Source of the DNA: Hymenoscyphus infarciens
Lineage: Eukaryota; Ascomycota; Leotiomycetes; Helotiales; Helotiaceae
Length of the DNA: 64,000 bases
NCBI GenBank assembly: GCA_001414345.1
Contig: LLCB01000119.1
Location: 1 to 64,000 of the forward strand
Direction: 5' to 3'
Below the pieces are notes generated by a model, which was not told where the DNA came from, ran no database searches, and saw nothing but the letters and a program-made list of their open reading frames with translations. Of the stretch, positions 1-13,659 are shown in pieces. Positions within the stretch are counted from its first letter, which is position 1. Each line of letters opens with the position of its first letter. A program made the translations under genes and the position numbers.

Positions 1-199
1 CTAAGTATATAATAATTAAATAAATAAATAAAATCTAAAATAAGCTTATAATACTCTTTAAATAATTATAATATAAAAAAGAATAAAACTTCTTAAAAAT
101 ATATAAGTAAAATAATAAAGTAAAGTAAAATAATATATAAAAAATAATAAAAAGCGTTATTTACTATTCTAAAAAAGCGTTTTTAACCTAAAAATATAG

Positions 200-3100
200 T
201 TTTAACTTAAAATTTAATATACTTTCACCTCTTAAAAGAGTGTTTTACTAAGTAAATAAGTATCTTAGAGATTAAGTAAAGCTTTAAAATGTTTAAATTT
301 CTACTTAGATAAGTTTTTTATAAGTCTATTTACTAGTATATTATTTATTAGTAAATAAATAACTTAGAAAGATCTCTTCTAGTACTTTTAATAAAGCTAT
401 ATATTCTAGATATCTATATATTAAAGCTTTATAGATATTCTCTTATTTTCCCTAGTAATTAATTAAATAGTTTATTAATTATTATAAAATATATTCTATA
501 TCTCATCTAAATTAAGCTATAGTTCTTTAAAAAGACGCTTTAATACTATTATTTCTATACCTAGCTACTTTACTCTTAAGAGCTTAGCTTCTATTATTAA
601 TATTATAATTATATCTTATTATAAGGCTCTTTAAGCTATAAGTCTATTAAATAATAATATTATATATCTATTAGAAGATCTTTAAGTTTCTAGATTATTA
701 GTATATAATATATCTAAGATAAGTACTAGTTATATACCTTTAAGCTCTTCTTTATATATAATTCCTAAGAACCTTATCCTAAATAAGTATTAAATATACT
801 AATCTATTATAGCTATATGTTTATTATTTAAGTTAGTTAGAAAGTATAAAAGCTAGAAAGTAGTAAATATAATATCTAGTTATATTATAATTACTATATA
901 GAGTACTAAACCTACCTTCTCTTAATAAAACTTTATAAACATAGGTTTTACTATTTCTTAATTCTTTTTTAGTTTATATATTAGAAGTAGTATACTTAAG
1001 TAATCTCTATTAATAAGCTTAAATCGTTTAATAACTTATTTAATATATATATTATAAGAGAGCTATATCTTTTTCTATACTCTATCTCTATAAACTTTTA
1101 CTCTAAGATACTATTCTATATTACTAAGTAAGTATAGTTTATATAAAAGCTTTAGTTTATTTATTATAACTCTTACTAGAGATTTATTATCTTAATAGTA
1201 TATTATCTATATATTATCTATATAAAAGATTATAAAAACCTTCTTTAAGAGATCTATATAAATATAAAGCTCTTCTAAATAAGGTATTAAGCTATATTCT
1301 TAAAGAGTAGTTATAAAGTATTTAAACTATAAAACTAGAGAATCTCTTAACTTATAAAGTACTCTATCTAATTTAATATATAGTCTCTCTTATTAATATC
1401 TATCTAGAAGTTAGTAAGCTACTAAAAGAGCTCCTATATCCCTTTCTATATTAATAAACGCGTTTATAATATTATATTACTTAATCTCTAGGTTAAATCT
1501 AGTAGCTATTACTATAGCTATTTAGAATAATCTTACTATAAGTATAGTAGTATATATTAAAAAGATAGTATCTTTTTATTAGAGATTACTTCTAACTATA
1601 AGCTAAGCTTAGCATCGAATTAGATAGTTTATAGAGTTATATTTATATATAAATACCTATTTTAAAAGTAATAGTTTCGTTTTAGTATTCTATCTTTTAA
1701 TTATATACTAGTATTTCCTTTTCTCTAGGTTCTTAATTTTAAGCTCTAAATTATCTTTAAAGTACTTACTAAGTAGATAGTTTATAAGTTCTCTTTATAA
1801 TTTTAGCTCTTTTAGTAGTTTTAACTAATAAAGGTATAAGTATCTAGGCTTTAGAGGCGTCTCTTCTCCTATTATTACTATTATAATAATATAGTAGATA
1901 TCTTATAAGTCTTCTCTATTTAATACTATACTCTCTAATAAAAGCTAAAAAGTATTAAAGAAATAATTTAAATATTCTAGAATAGTCTATTAAGGCTCTA
2001 TCTTAATTAATATAGCTAATAGAGTAGAGATTATTATATCTCTAGTATTCTTCTCTCTAGATTAACCTCTCTTACTCTTTCTTAATATAGGTAGATATAC
2101 TTTCTTTATATACCTTTACTTTATTTTAAGCTCTTTTAGGTTTTTACTTTCTATATTTATTATTTCTTACTCCTTAGTTAACTTTATATTAGAAGTTTCT
2201 AGAACTAGTATATTAAGAGTTCTTTCTTATATACTACTTTATTATTAGAGGGGCTTACTCTCTTTATTTTATTAAGAGATTCCTTCTAGTATTCTATTAC
2301 TTATCCTAATTAGTAGACTACTTAAGCCTTTTATACTTTTAGTATTATTTTATAATTAGGAGAATCTTATAAGCGCTTATTAGAAGAGTCTTATAGTTTA
2401 TTAAGAGATTTCTATATTTTACTTATTTTAAGAGCTTATAACTTATCTTAGTATACTTTTAGGTTTAAGTATTACTTTAAGTAATAGAAGTCTAAACCTA
2501 GAAGAGATTATATCTCTCTTTTCTTAGCCTTACTCTTAAGTTCTAACTAATTAAAGCTTTACTTAGTATATTAGTAGCTTTAGGTAAGATATCTTTTACT
2601 AGTTAAGCTCCTAGTTTTAGTTTTCCTACGCTCTCTATTTTATATATACTAACACTTTTAAGTAGAGCTTTAGCGTCCTATTACTCTTACTTAACTATAT
2701 ACTATACTATTATATAAGTAATTATAATAAGTTATTATTCTACCTTTTTATATTCTAGTATATAAAAGATTTCTTTATTAAATATAATATTCTAAGTTAT
2801 AATAACTTAATTAAGCTATAGAACCTAGATATAGTAGATATTTAATAAGATATACTTAACTAAATAACTTATATAAGCTCTAAGATTAACTTTAAAAGCT
2901 CTCTTCTTAACTTCTTATTCTCTCTCCTTTTTTAGTAGATAAGCTCTAAACTTATAAATATAGATTCTATTCTAATCTAGTCTAAGGTCTTTTATTACTA
3001 AGTTCTTAAACTTTAGATTATACTAATAGAAATAATTATTAAACTATAATAGAAGTACCTTATTTAGTATCTTAAACTTATTTCTTTAGTTAAGACTTAT

Positions 3101-5750
3101 ATTATAGAGCTAGATTTTAGCTATAGTCGACTTAGTTTAAAGGTATTATAGTAAGTTAATAGTAGATAATATTTTAATTAAGTATATAATTACTTCTTAT
3201 CCTACTCTCTCTACCTCTCTATTTAGCTTATAAGTATAAGTTAGTATAAGCTCTAAGTCTATTCTAATTTTAGTAGCTTATAAAGTATATTCTAAGGCTC
3301 TATATTATAAGATTACTAATTTATTATTATTATACTTAAGCTTATAAATTAAAAGACTATATTACTATTTAACCTATCTTTTAAAGTTCTTAAGCTTTTT
3401 AAATACTATTTCTCCTCTCTTATTTATTATTATAAATCTAAAGAGCTTCTTACTATACTCCTCTTTTATTAGAAGAAGCTATTTAGCTCTATTATATTTA
3501 GTTAAGAAGTTAAATAGATTCTATAAGTACTACTAAAATAGTTATATACTCCTATTCTTAGAGATATATCTTAAAACTACGTTCTAAGTATAAGTAATAG
3601 TATAGTATAAGTACTTTACTTATTTAATACTTATAATTTTTACGTTCTTTACTAACTAGACTAGAGCTTTAAGAGCTTCTTATTTTAGATATTCTAATCT
3701 TCTATATTAAATTTCTACTAAATTACTTCTTAGTCTAGTATAGTCTTTTATCTTCTTATAAAAGCGTTTATTAATCTTTTTAGAAAGTATTAAGTATATT
3801 AAAGTAAATATAGCTTAAGGGTTTTAGAGCTTAGTATAGTTATTAATAGAGTTATATTTAAATAAGACTAAGTTTACTATATAAATTAAAGATTTAATAA
3901 CTATATTATTCTTTATAGGTCTAAAGTATAGTAAATAGTTATACCTATTATACTATACTCTAGATTCTCTAATATATACTTCTAAGATAATATTAGAATA
4001 AAAACCCTTAATAATAGTAATATTAATAAGCGTTAGATCTATAGAGTTACTTCTTCTCTTACCTCTAAAAACGTTCTTTATAACTCTCGTTCCTATTCTA
4101 CTAATTAGAATATTAGTTATTCTTAATTCTACTATATTATTAAAACGCCTAAAGGTTCCTAGGATAAGTATATCCTTACTATTAATAAGATAGACTACTC
4201 TATAGTTATTAAAGAGTATTAAATCTATAAGAAGGTATCTAGTATATTTAGCTAAGAAAGCATAGATTCTCTATTTTAGGGCTCGGTTTATTCTTTCTAG
4301 ATTAGTTAGAAGCTCTAAAGATAAGATTATAGCACTTATATTTCTAATAAGGTATTTTAATAACCCCTAAGTAGAGCTTATAGATCCTTTTCTAAACTTA
4401 GATTATACTATAAAGAACTTTTTAATTAGTTTCTTTTAGAGGTCTATTTAGAAAGAGGCTTCTAAGCACTATATAATCTCTTTTAACTCCTTATTATCTA
4501 GAGGATTATTAAGAGTAGAATTACACTTTCTAGTAAGTATAAATTCTAAGGTTTAGTAGTTAACTAGTTTCTAAAAGTGTCTTTAACTAGTTTTATATAG
4601 ATATTTCTTATTATTAGAACCCTTATTTTAGGCTCTATTCCTAGAATTAGATAGGTTATTACTTCTACTTCTAAAGATAGAGAATATCCTACTAGCCTTC
4701 TTACTAGTCTTTAATATAAAGTGTTTATATAAGATCTTTGAAAATATTTTAATAAGATTATTAAGTAATATAACTCCTTTCTTAAGCTTTATATTATTAA
4801 TTAACTATATCTTTTAACTTATTACTTAAGTAAGAGTAATTTAGTAAACTATATCTAAGAAGTCCTTTACTATAAGTAGACTCTTAATCTTTAAGAGTTA
4901 AAAATTTTTCGCTTAGTTATAATAGCATTTCTAGTTAGAGAACTAGTAATTAGGGTTTATAAACCCTAATTTAGTTTAAGTAAATATATTCTAGTATTCT
5001 ATATATACTATATCTTCTACGCTTTCTAATATTAGTACTAAGTTGTTTTTAAGCTTTTAAATCAGGTTCTAGGAAGCGAATTTCTTAGTATACCTAAGTA
5101 AGGATTAGGCTTCTAAGAGTATAGACTTATCTATAGTACTCTCTACCTAGGAGCTAACTTTATATATCTTACCTTATATAGTATAAAGCTTATTAATTTT
5201 AAAAGTATATCTTTTAATATTATCTTTAAAGTCTTCTTTAATATTATTAGCTAATACTAAGAGAGGTAGTTCTAGTAGATCTCTTTCTATATATTAAGCT
5301 ATTAAGAGTATATCCTAGGCTTTATTTACTATAAGCTAGGCTTCTTTAAGTCTAATATTCTTATTAAGTATAGCCTATTTAATTATAGAATAAGGTCTTT
5401 TAAGCTTATTAGCGTTCTTAGTATTAGAGCTATTTAGATTAAAGTATTCCTAGACTCTTTCTTAGTAGGTAATATAAAAGAAGCAGTTATACTATATAGG
5501 CTATAAGTTTTAGTTAGTAAGAAGGACCTTTTTAGTTAAGAGTAAGCTTACTATTATAAAAGTAGTACTCTTAAGAAGAAGATAAGAATAGATAAAAAGA
5601 AGATAAAGCTAATATAACTAGTATAGTAGAAGTAGTATCCTATCTACTAACTAGGCTTATAATTATAGTAATTATAGAAGCTATATTAAGAGTATAAGAT
5701 AAGTAAAGTAAAGTTAAAGTAGATACTTAATTCCTAGAACTATAGAGGAG
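200..5750 (-). mobile_element. Copia-type LTR retrotransposon relic (minus strand), RIP-inactivated
   Basis: Reading the minus strand and allowing for RIP stops (TGG/CAG/CAA to stop) recovers a Copia pol order. An aspartic-protease-like segment lies near 3,990-4,290 and contains a V-N-S-K-D core followed by a K-N-V-F-R-G run. A reverse transcriptase segment lies near 1,050-1,700 with a Y-I-D-N relic of the YVDD box at about 1,200-1,235, followed by a block resembling the conserved Copia W-Y-L-G-V-R-V-x-R-D-R region. RNase H lies near 470-720 with a T-T-E-A-E-L-L-like block. The order protease then RT then RNase H from high to low coordinates fixes the orientation. An integrase is expected between 1.9 and 3.9 kb but I did not resolve its motifs. 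LTR boundaries were not found. Stops are numerous, so it cannot encode protein. Extent is approximate. Confidence 0.75.
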
Positions 5751-5789
5751 AGTATAAGACTTTAAATACTATACTCCTTACTTAAAAGA

Positions 5790-8700
5790 TAGGGATCATT
5801 AGGTAATCCTTTGTCTAACCTACCTTTGTCTTATAACAAAGTATATAAAGACGATTAAAAGTATAGTAGAAAAGAAGATAACTTTATAATTAAAGTTATA
5901 ATATTTAAAGATATATATAAGAGAAGTAGAGTATTACTAGTAATTTACTCTCTTATCTTCTCTACTATACTAAAAGATAACGCTTTAAATTACTTTTATA
6001 CTATACTTTTTAATAAAAATAATAATTAATCTTTTAAAGTTTTATCTATATTTATATAATAATATTTTAAAGATAAACTTTATAAAAGAGACTAATTATC
6101 TAAGTAGAATAATATCGATTTATAAGAGATAATTTAAACATTTAGAGTATTAATATTATAATCTTTTAAAGATATATTATTAAGACTTAATTTACTAAGA
6201 TTTTCCCTCTCTATAGATTTTTATACTAATAGTTAGTTTTCAAATAAGCTAATTTTAGTATATAAAAAGGTTCTAGATTATACTATTATAATATTAACCT
6301 TACTCTAAGACCCTTTAATTTCTAATACTATTACTCTTTTATAAAGTTTAATCTAATCCTATATAAAAGTCTACTTAGAGATAGTTATAAATAAAACTAT
6401 AATAACTAAGAAGTACTTCTATAAGAGTAGATAATATAGTATAAATAAGTTTAGTAATATAGATTAATATAAGAAGAAGAGGATATATTATATATATAGA
6501 AATAACGACTATTTATCTTAGAATTATAGTTAAAAAGAGTAAGACTATTACTTTATTAAATAGACTAATAAGAATTCTAGATACTTTAAAAGTAAGTGAG
6601 ATAGATATACTAGAAAGGTATATAATATAAACATAGTATATACTTAGAGTACTTAAGAGAAGGAGATATTAAAGACGCTTTATACTATTACTCTATTAAA
6701 AGAAGATAGTTACTTATTAGATACTAGCTTAGATAACGAAGTTATCTATTATAATATTACTTTTATAGGATTTATTAATAATTTAAATACTAAATACGTT
6801 ACTATAAATTTAATAAGTTTAGTATGAAAACACGCTTTTAATAGATATATTCTATAAAACCTAAATAATACTTCTAATGTTATATACGAATTTATAAAGA
6901 AGGTGTTTATAATAATAGCTAAAAGATATATAAAAGAGAACTTTTTTAGTATAATAATCGATATTAGAGTAGCTTAAAAGTTAAGTATAGGATATAACTA
7001 ATATTTTATATATATTAGATTTATTAAAAACGTCTTAATTAATAAATATATAAAGAGTTAATTTAATATCTAGTTTAGTAAGAGATATACTCTATTTTTA
7101 AGATTAATAATAATTAATATACTAATTAGAAAGGCTAAATTTTATATAGTATAATCTAATACCCTTTTTATCTTTTATATTAATAATATAGATAACTTAA
7201 AAGTTACTCTAAATAATCTTTAAAATGTACTTATTTAAGAGAATAAGAAAGGAATAGAGATTAAAAGGTTCTTTATTATATAACGATTTAGATACTCTTT
7301 TTTACTCTAAGATAAAGCTATATATAACTTTATATAGAAGTATTTAATATTTCTTATAGATATTAATATTTAATAACTTTAAAAGCGATTTAGCTACTTA
7401 TTAGTACTAAGATTATAATATATACTAGAAAGAGCTAGGTATTATATTAACTAAGACATTCTTTAATATCTTACTAAATTTTACAAATACTATTAAAAGC
7501 ATAGAAGTTTACTTAGCTAATTTAAGTTTATCTTTTATAATAATCTTAAATTTAATTATAGTATTTTAATTAATACTTTCTTTCTTAATAAGTAGATAGT
7601 TTTATACTATATAAATAAAGTAATAAGGTATTAAGTAAGTAACTTTTTACTAGATATAAAAGTAATAACTATATAAGAGGTTTTCTAAAAATATTAGATT
7701 AATATATATCTTAGACTTCTTAATTATATTATTATAGATATTAAGATAAACTTTATTAGAAAGGACTTTATATACTCTACTACTAGAATAAGTATTATAG
7801 TAAAAACTATACTAGTTAAGGTATATAATTTAATTAGTATAGTAGAACATTACTATAGACTAATTTAATAGGTATATAATATTATATATAAATAAGAGCT
7901 TTATCTCTTATAAAGTTTAGTACTTTAAATAGTCTTTAAAGTAATCAACAATATAGTAGGTCTAAATAGACTAGTCTCTACTCTATTAGTATATAGAGTA
8001 TATACTTAAATAACTATAACTAACGTACTTTTATAACTAATTTTTATAAGATCCAAGACTTATAAAAAAGCTACTTAAGAGATACAAAAGTAGATTATAT
8101 CTTATTAAGTTAAAAAAGCTTTTAATATATAAAATAGACTAATTAACTAAGTTAAGGACTTACTTTTAAATTTAGACGTTTTAGTATAAAGGGAATATAT
8201 AAAGTCTTAAATAAGACCTTTTATCTTTTAAGGAATTAAGAATAAGAACTATATTATAGTACTACTAAGTAGCCTTAAAAATTTCAATCTATAGTTATAA
8301 AGCTATACTTTATTAAAACTTCTAAAACTTCTAGAATAGTACTAGTAACTAAGGAAGTTTCTAGTATAGTACTATCTAAAATAATACTATAACTCTATAA
8401 AAAAGGAAGAACTTTTAAGTAATAGAGTAGATAAGAAGTAGACTAGAGTAACTAAGATATTAAATAATATTCACTTTCTTCTTAATACTAACTTTATTAG
8501 TTATAAATCTATTAAAATACTAATATTTTAGAACTCTTACTAGAACCTCTTTAGAAGCGTAGACATAGATAGCTCTAAAAGCATCTAAGGTCTCTAAATA
8601 GGTCTTTTAAAGTGTTATTCTAATAGTTAAACACTTTTATAGACGATTTCGACTATATTACTCTTAAAAATATTAGAACTTTTCTTACTAATTTAAGTAA

Positions 8701-10780
8701 ACCTTATAATATTAAAGTATTTATAGCTAATAATAGTATAATATATATTAAATTATAATAAAAGGAAATTAATAGATTAACTAATTAAGGTGTTTTTAAG
8801 ATTATTACCTAGAAGAAGTTATCTCCTAATACTAGAATATTTAAATCACACTTTATAGATAATATTAAATTTAAAAGTATAATACTTACTTTTAAAAAGT
8901 TAAGATTAGTAATCTAAGTATATAATAATACTAGAAAGTTACTAGTACTTACTTAAGCGCTTATAATTTAGAGAGTAAGTTAGAGAATAATCCTTATACT
9001 TATTACTATACTTCTAGGTTTATAAGTATTTATTTAAGATATTATATAAGTATATATATAATTATTAACTAACTTAAATTAGAAATTCTTTATATACTCT
9101 CTTAAAAGTTATTCTTAATAAGAAGATATATTCTTTAAAGTAATTAAGCTATTATATAGTATTCTAGAAGCTAGTAATCACTAGTTTATAATATACTATA
9201 AATACTATATTCTAAGGCTTATAATAGAATAGTTAATATTTAACTACTATCTATTATATACTAAGTTATACTAATATAATAAGTATATAAAGTTAGATAC
9301 CTCTTTTAGTATAGTAAGCCTTTAAACTAATAATACTCTTATACTTACTAATAACGCTTTTACTAATAAAGAGGAGCTTACTATTAACAAAGCTAGGTTT
9401 ATATCTAAGAAGAGAGAGGAGCTTACTATTAACTATCTAATTAAATTTAATAGAGGGCTAATTACTAAGTATTATAACAGCTCTATATCTCTTACTTAGA
9501 ATTACATAAAATACTTAGATTTAGTATAAAAGGTCTTATCTAAGATATCTAATATAAAAGGAATATCTTATATAGTAAATACTAAAGATTAATATATTAT
9601 ATAATATACTAGAGAGGTATACTTAGCTATAGTATCCTAGTCTAAAACTGCTTTTAACTTATTATATACTACTTAAACTATTAATCTTTAAGATAATAAT
9701 ATTTTACTTCTTAATAAGCGAATTTAATAGTAAATTAATAATCTCTTAAGAAGACTTAAATTTATTAAATTAAATAAGTCTTCTTTAAAGTTATACGCTT
9801 TTACTAACGGATTATTTACTAATAATAAAGACTTATTATTATAAATTAGTTATGTTATTACTCTTATAAATAAAGATAATAATACTAATATCTTATATTA
9901 GTCTTCTACTAAATATAAGAGAGTTACTTATAGTGTTTTAGTATTAGAATTATATATAATAAGCTCTAGATTTAATACTATAGCTTTAATAAAATCAACT
10001 TTTAAAAGTATCTTAGGATTTAAGATACTACTTATAGTATATACTAATTCGAAGTCTATTTATAAATATATAGCTAAATTAGGTATAACTAAAAAGAAGT
10101 AACTAATAATTAATATTATATACTTATAAGAAGTGTATAAATTAAGAGAGATTAATAAGATTAAATAGATTAATAATAAGAGTAATCTTATAAATACTAT
10201 AACTAAAAAGAGTTACTATAATACTCTATAAAAGTTAATTAATACTAATAAGCTAGATATAGAGTAGGTAGAATAAAATAAGAGATAATAGAGAACTAAA
10301 ATAGAGCCTTCTTATTAGTCGAGGATAGAGAATAGAGAGCTCTAATTAGTTAGATTAGATATATGTTTTTAATGTTTCTAAGTAACTTTAACCTTTTTAG
10401 AGAAGTACTAGTATTAGTATAACTTAAGAGTAAGTAACTGCTTAGAATAGTATATATAGAAATATATAACCTTCTTACTTAAGAGCTACTTAAGTAGGAA
10501 TCGTAGCTAGCTTTACTCGGTATATATAAACGATAATATAACTCTTTTTACATCGCTTTTATAACTATAAGTCATACTAACAATTAGATTACGTAATCGT
10601 AAAATAGTTATTCTAAGTAAATACTTAATAGAATCTATAATCTCTACTTTAAGCAAAGTTATATACTTTTTATTAATATAATAATATAATATAAGTAAGT
10701 ACTTAGCTCTCTTAAAGTAATTAATCTAGATTTATTAATATAGTAGTTATATAAAAGAAAACTAGCTTTTAGAAAAAAGA
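5790..10780 (+). mobile_element. Copia-type LTR retrotransposon relic (plus strand), RIP-inactivated
   Basis: The plus strand retains a full Copia gag-pol order despite many RIP stops. Gag is near 5,930-6,470. A CCHC-like zinc knuckle relic is at about 6,476-6,560. A protease with an I-D-T-G-A-S-like site is near 6,945-7,000. The His-His-Cys-Cys pre-integrase domain is near 7,380-7,500. The integrase is near 7,500-8,050 and ends in the conserved fungal Copia L-V-x-T-L-L-V-x-x-x-Y block at about 7,970-8,010. RT fragments follow at 8,700-9,700, and RNase H at 9,780-10,230 with a recognisable Y-T-D-S-K-S-L block near 10,040-10,065 and an A-D-A-x-T-K-like end near 10,190-10,210. Its protease, RT and RNase H relics differ clearly from the minus-strand relic next door, so the two belong to different lineages. 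LTR ends were not delimited; 10,240-10,780 probably holds the 3' LTR. Confidence 0.8.
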
Positions 10781-11026
10781 GTAAATTATATTATATGATT
10801 TCTATTTACTATATAGAACTACTAGCTTAAGAAAGCTAAAATATATTAATAATCGTCTCTTTTTTACTAATAATATATCGCGCTAACTATATTAGAGTAA
10901 AAAAGTATCGATTTATATTAAGAGTCGATTTTCGATAATTTATTAATATAAGTATAATTATAAGTTTAGAGTTTAGATAATATATTTTTATTATAGAGAT
11001 AGTAAACTAACGTTATACTTAATAAT

Positions 11027-11359
11027 TATAATAGCCTAATATTCTATATAGCCGAGATTATATAGTATATACTAAATATATAAGGTTTTAGTAGTTATTA
11101 TTTTATATTATCTAATTTAAGAAGGTTATATACGTCTAAGCTTTTAGACGTACTTTATAGAGTTTAGGCTTTTATATTAGCCGACGTTCTATTATTCGGT
11201 TTTAGACCTCTTATATATAGCTATCTACTCTTCTAGAGTTAGAAAAGGCTAGTTTTTCCTTTTCTTCTATATTAGTACCTAGTATTTATATATATTATCT
11301 TATCTCGAACGTACTCTTATATACCTCTTCTCTAGTAGTATATATTTCGTACTATTATA
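11027..11359 (+). repeat. 5' LTR of non-autonomous element
   Basis: This LTR starts TATAATAGCC (RIP form of TGTAATAGCC) and ends GTACTATTATA (RIP form of GTGCTATTACA), giving the inverted termini TGTAATAGC/GCTATTACA. It is 333 bp, exactly the length of its partner at 13,327-13,659. Most differences from the partner are TG-to-TA or CA-to-TA type, so this copy has taken more RIP. Confidence 0.88.
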
Positions 11360-13314
11360 TATTTAGAGATTACTATATAAGGTTTAATAAAGTCGCTATA
11401 CTATAGTTATTAGAAGGCTTCTAAATCTCTCTCTTAATCTCTCTCTCTTCTAACTAATATTAAGATATTAAACCTAGCTCTATCTATAAAAAGCGTTAAG
11501 TAATCTTCTAGAAACACCTCTCTTTCTAAAAGACATCTCTTATTCAATTCCTCTCTAAACTATAACTATACGCTAAAAAATATAAAAGGTCTTAAAGAGA
11601 CTTTTTAAATATAGACGAGATAGAGGTATAAAAATAAAGAATAAATACTTAGTTAGCTAAGATAAAGAATAAAATTATAAGTAAACTTTAAAGTTAAAAA
11701 TATCTTATCTTTAAACTCTTACTAATCTAACTCTTATTTAAACTCTTCTTTACTTCTAAGTCTAAATTTAGACTTCTTTCGCTTATAAGCTACTACTATC
11801 TCTAATACCTTTCTAACTCTCGAATATCTACTAGTAAACGTTTAAAAGACTATAGTTATAAACTAAGTCTTAGCTAGTATAAATTATTAAAAGAGAAGAA
11901 GAAGATTATACTAAAGAAACTTTTACTAATTTCAGAAGTTACTTTTTAAGTATAACTATACTTAGAGAGATACTAGAATTAGAATAGTTCTTCTATATAT
12001 AGAATAAGATTATATCTTAGCTATAAAACTAGTTTAGCTCTAAACTCTCTATAATCTAATAGTAACTCTTCTTTATAGTGTTTTAGGTTTTCTCGTCTAA
12101 TCTATTATTCTATTCTACTTTAACGCTTCTTCTCTCTTCTACCTCTATTTTAAGACTATCTCGTCTTCTTCTATTCTTAAATTCTAGCTTTCCTAGCTAC
12201 TTCTATTCTATAGTACTTACTTACCTTTTCTTACTAAATAGAGAGGCTAGGATAAGAAGAGTTAGGCTAGTTAATTTCGCTTAAAGCTTAGAAAGTAAGT
12301 AGAAAAGAGAGTCTAGGTCTCTAATTTCGCTTAATATCTAAAAGACGAGTAGAAAAGAGAGTCTAGGTTCTAATTAGAGAGTTACCTTCCTAATCCTACT
12401 CTAGCCTAGTCTCCTTTTTTTATCTACTTAGCTACTTCTATTCTATTTTTAGAACTTTCCTAGCCACTTCTATCCTAGTTAGAGTACCTAGCCTACTAAA
12501 CTTAGCCTAGCCTTAATTCTAATCTAGCCTAGCCTCTTCTATTCTTACCTAGGTAAGTAGCCTATCCTATTCTAAGTACTAGGCTAACTAAGACGAGTAA
12601 AGCTAAAACACTACTTCTTTAGAATCAGAAGATAATAAATAAGTTCTTAAGTACTCTAGTTTAGACCTAAATTACTAAAGAGAATAAGACAGTCTATAAG
12701 CCTAAGTAATATAAGTTTTATATAACTAAGACATCTAAACTTAGATACTATTATACTTAAAACTGTCTCTTTTATTATCTTAAACTTTAGATAGCGATTT
12801 TAACTTTAATAACCTTAATAATAACTTTGCCTTTAACTAGCTGAAACTCTACTAACTTTATTAGAAGTCTTACTTTCTTTACTTTCTTTTTACTTCTAGC
12901 TAGGCTAGAAGGTTTATTTGAATTTTTCAGATTAGATACGAATTAGACAGAAATAAGCTCTCTATAAGAACGAAAGAAGTAAGCTCTTAGCTAAGTTATT
13001 ACTATCTTCTAATCGAATACTATCTAACTCTACTCTAAACTTTTTCTAACTTTACTTTGAACTTTCTCTAACTTATAGGATAGGATTAGACCTATACTCT
13101 TTTAGTAAACTCGGATGCTTATACTTTGATATAGAATAACTGGAAATAAAGTCTCTTTTGTAAGCATCTATAACCTAAGTTAGCTACGATTCGGAACCGA
13201 CATCTCGCTTACGACGAGTTTAGACTCTGACCTTCTTATAAATATAACACTTACGCTATCCTGATTCGGCTCTGATAACGACAAGATAGACAGACTCGAG
13301 GACGAGTCTTTTTC

Positions 13315-13326
13315 AAGGAAAGGGGA
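13315..13326 (+). other. Polypurine tract of non-autonomous LTR element
   Basis: An uninterrupted 12-nt purine run, AAGGAAAGGGGA, ends exactly one base before the 3' LTR. This is the expected primer site for plus-strand DNA synthesis and sets the element's orientation. The equivalent (reverse-complement) pyrimidine run follows the 3' LTRs of the two minus-strand relatives at 31,676 and 32,516. Confidence 0.8.
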
Positions 13327-13659
13327 TATAATAGCCTACTATTCTATATAGCCGAGATTATATAGTATATGCTATATATATAAGGTTTCGGTAGTTGTTG
13401 TTTTATATTATCTAATTTAGGAAGGTTATATACGTCTAGGCTTTTAGACGTACTTCGTAGAGTTCGGGCTTTTATATTAGCCGACGTTCTATTATTTGGT
13501 TTCGGACCTCTTATATATAGCTATCTACTCTTCTAGAGTTAGAATAGGCTAGTTTTTCCTTTTCTTCTCTACTAGAGTCTAGTATTTATATATGTTATTC
13601 TGCTCTAAACGCACTCCTATATACCTCTTTAGTAGTAGTGTGTATTTCGTGCTATTATA
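13327..13659 (+). repeat. 3' LTR of non-autonomous element
   Basis: This is the 333-bp partner of the LTR at 11,027-11,359, starting directly after the polypurine tract and followed by the target duplication ATAAT. It keeps many more G and C bases (for example GTGTGTATTTCGTGC near its end) than the 5' copy, so it is closer to the pre-RIP sequence of the family. Confidence 0.88.

Larger units (their letters stand above)
11027..13659 (+). mobile_element. Non-autonomous LTR retrotransposon, complete ends, TSD ATAAT
   Basis: Two direct 333-bp LTRs (11,027-11,359 and 13,327-13,659) flank a 1,967-bp internal region. The same five bases, ATAAT, occur immediately outside at 11,022-11,026 and 13,660-13,664, which is a target-site duplication. 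A purine tract (13,315-13,326) abuts the right LTR, so the element reads on the plus strand. The internal region is too short for pol and I find no RT, integrase or RNase H motifs. Around 11,890-12,060 a degenerate frame resembles a retrotransposon Gag core (F-x-x-F-R-S-x-F-L followed by a W/Y-N-K-I block), so it may be a gag-only element mobilised by another element's enzymes. RIP damage is strong on the left and visibly weaker from about 12,900 onward. Confidence 0.88.
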
